Shown in pieces: positions 6,848-6,902 of a stretch of DNA of 6,902 nucleotides; the stretch's first letter is position 1; every line of letters starts with the position of its first letter. The DNA lies in the NCBI GenBank assembly GCA_947481355.1, contig CANKGM010000111.1, positions 1 to 6,902 on the forward strand. Direction: 5' to 3'. Made by a program: the position numbers and the translations under genes. Below the pieces are notes generated by a model. That model was not told the origin of the DNA, did not search any database, and saw nothing but the letters and a program-made list of their open reading frames with translations. This DNA comes from Chitinophagaceae bacterium (GTDB lineage: Bacteria; Bacteroidota; Bacteroidia; Chitinophagales; Chitinophagaceae).

Positions 6848-6892
6848 TTTTAGATTTTATTTGCTTTTTGTAACAATTTTTTAGATTTTATT
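6848..6892 (+). repeat. Two direct copies of a 14-base AT-rich sequence, 31 bases apart
   Basis: TTTTAGATTTTATT occurs at 6848-6861 and again at 6879-6892, start to start 31 bases, close to three turns of B-DNA. It lies after gcvP, where the control region of the next, unseen gene might be. TTG at 6861-6863 is 18 bases before TAGATTTT (6882-6889), an imperfect promoter match. The low complexity of the sequence makes chance a real possibility. Confidence 0.4.
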
Positions 6893-6902
6893 CAAATAAA
6901 GG

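Noticed and set aside
6835..6873. A 12-codon ORF (starting MPAKV) after gcvP
   Set aside because: It is too short, has no known match I can recall, and ends inside the AT-rich repeat region.

Overview
The window is an ordinary chromosomal stretch of a low-G+C Bacteroidota bacterium (Flavobacteriia/Cytophagia type). The evidence is the protein families (full-length single-chain GcvP, SppA, a FolK/deoxynucleoside-kinase pair, a CxxCxxCC protein), the lack of convincing Shine-Dalgarno sequences, and perfect copies of the Bacteroidota -7 promoter element TAnnTTTG in front of three genes. The genus cannot be named from the sequence. Six protein genes fill almost all of it; the largest gene-free stretch is 182 bases.

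Layout. Bases 1-690 (minus) hold the first 230 codons of sppA, which starts at TTG and runs off the left edge. A 59-base divergent gap leads to a plus-strand run: folK (750-1256), a deoxynucleoside kinase (1286-1918) and an MFS_3 transporter (1940-3199), with gaps of 29 and 21 bases, probably one operon. The transporter ends 2 bases from the end of a convergent CxxCxxCC (YkgJ-type) protein on the minus strand (3202-3690). A 182-base divergent region with promoters in both directions then leads to gcvP (3873-6764), complete with its PLP lysine. The last 138 bases hold a weak AT-only hairpin and a 14-base direct repeat, with no gene visible.

How the genes fit together. FolK (folate synthesis) and GcvP (glycine cleavage, which loads one-carbon units onto tetrahydrofolate) are both linked to folate, and the kinase supplies deoxynucleotides by salvage. 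The genes nevertheless sit in separate transcription units, so a joint function is only a loose inference. SppA is a membrane-anchored peptidase, and the roles of the transporter and the cysteine-cluster protein are open.

I found no novel multi-gene system, mobile element, CRISPR array, tRNA or rRNA. The points most worth a second look are at gene borders: two TAnnTTTG elements only 4-5 bases from start codons (possible near-leaderless mRNAs), the TTG start of sppA, a mini-ORF overlapping the folK start, and the palindrome shared by two convergent stop codons.
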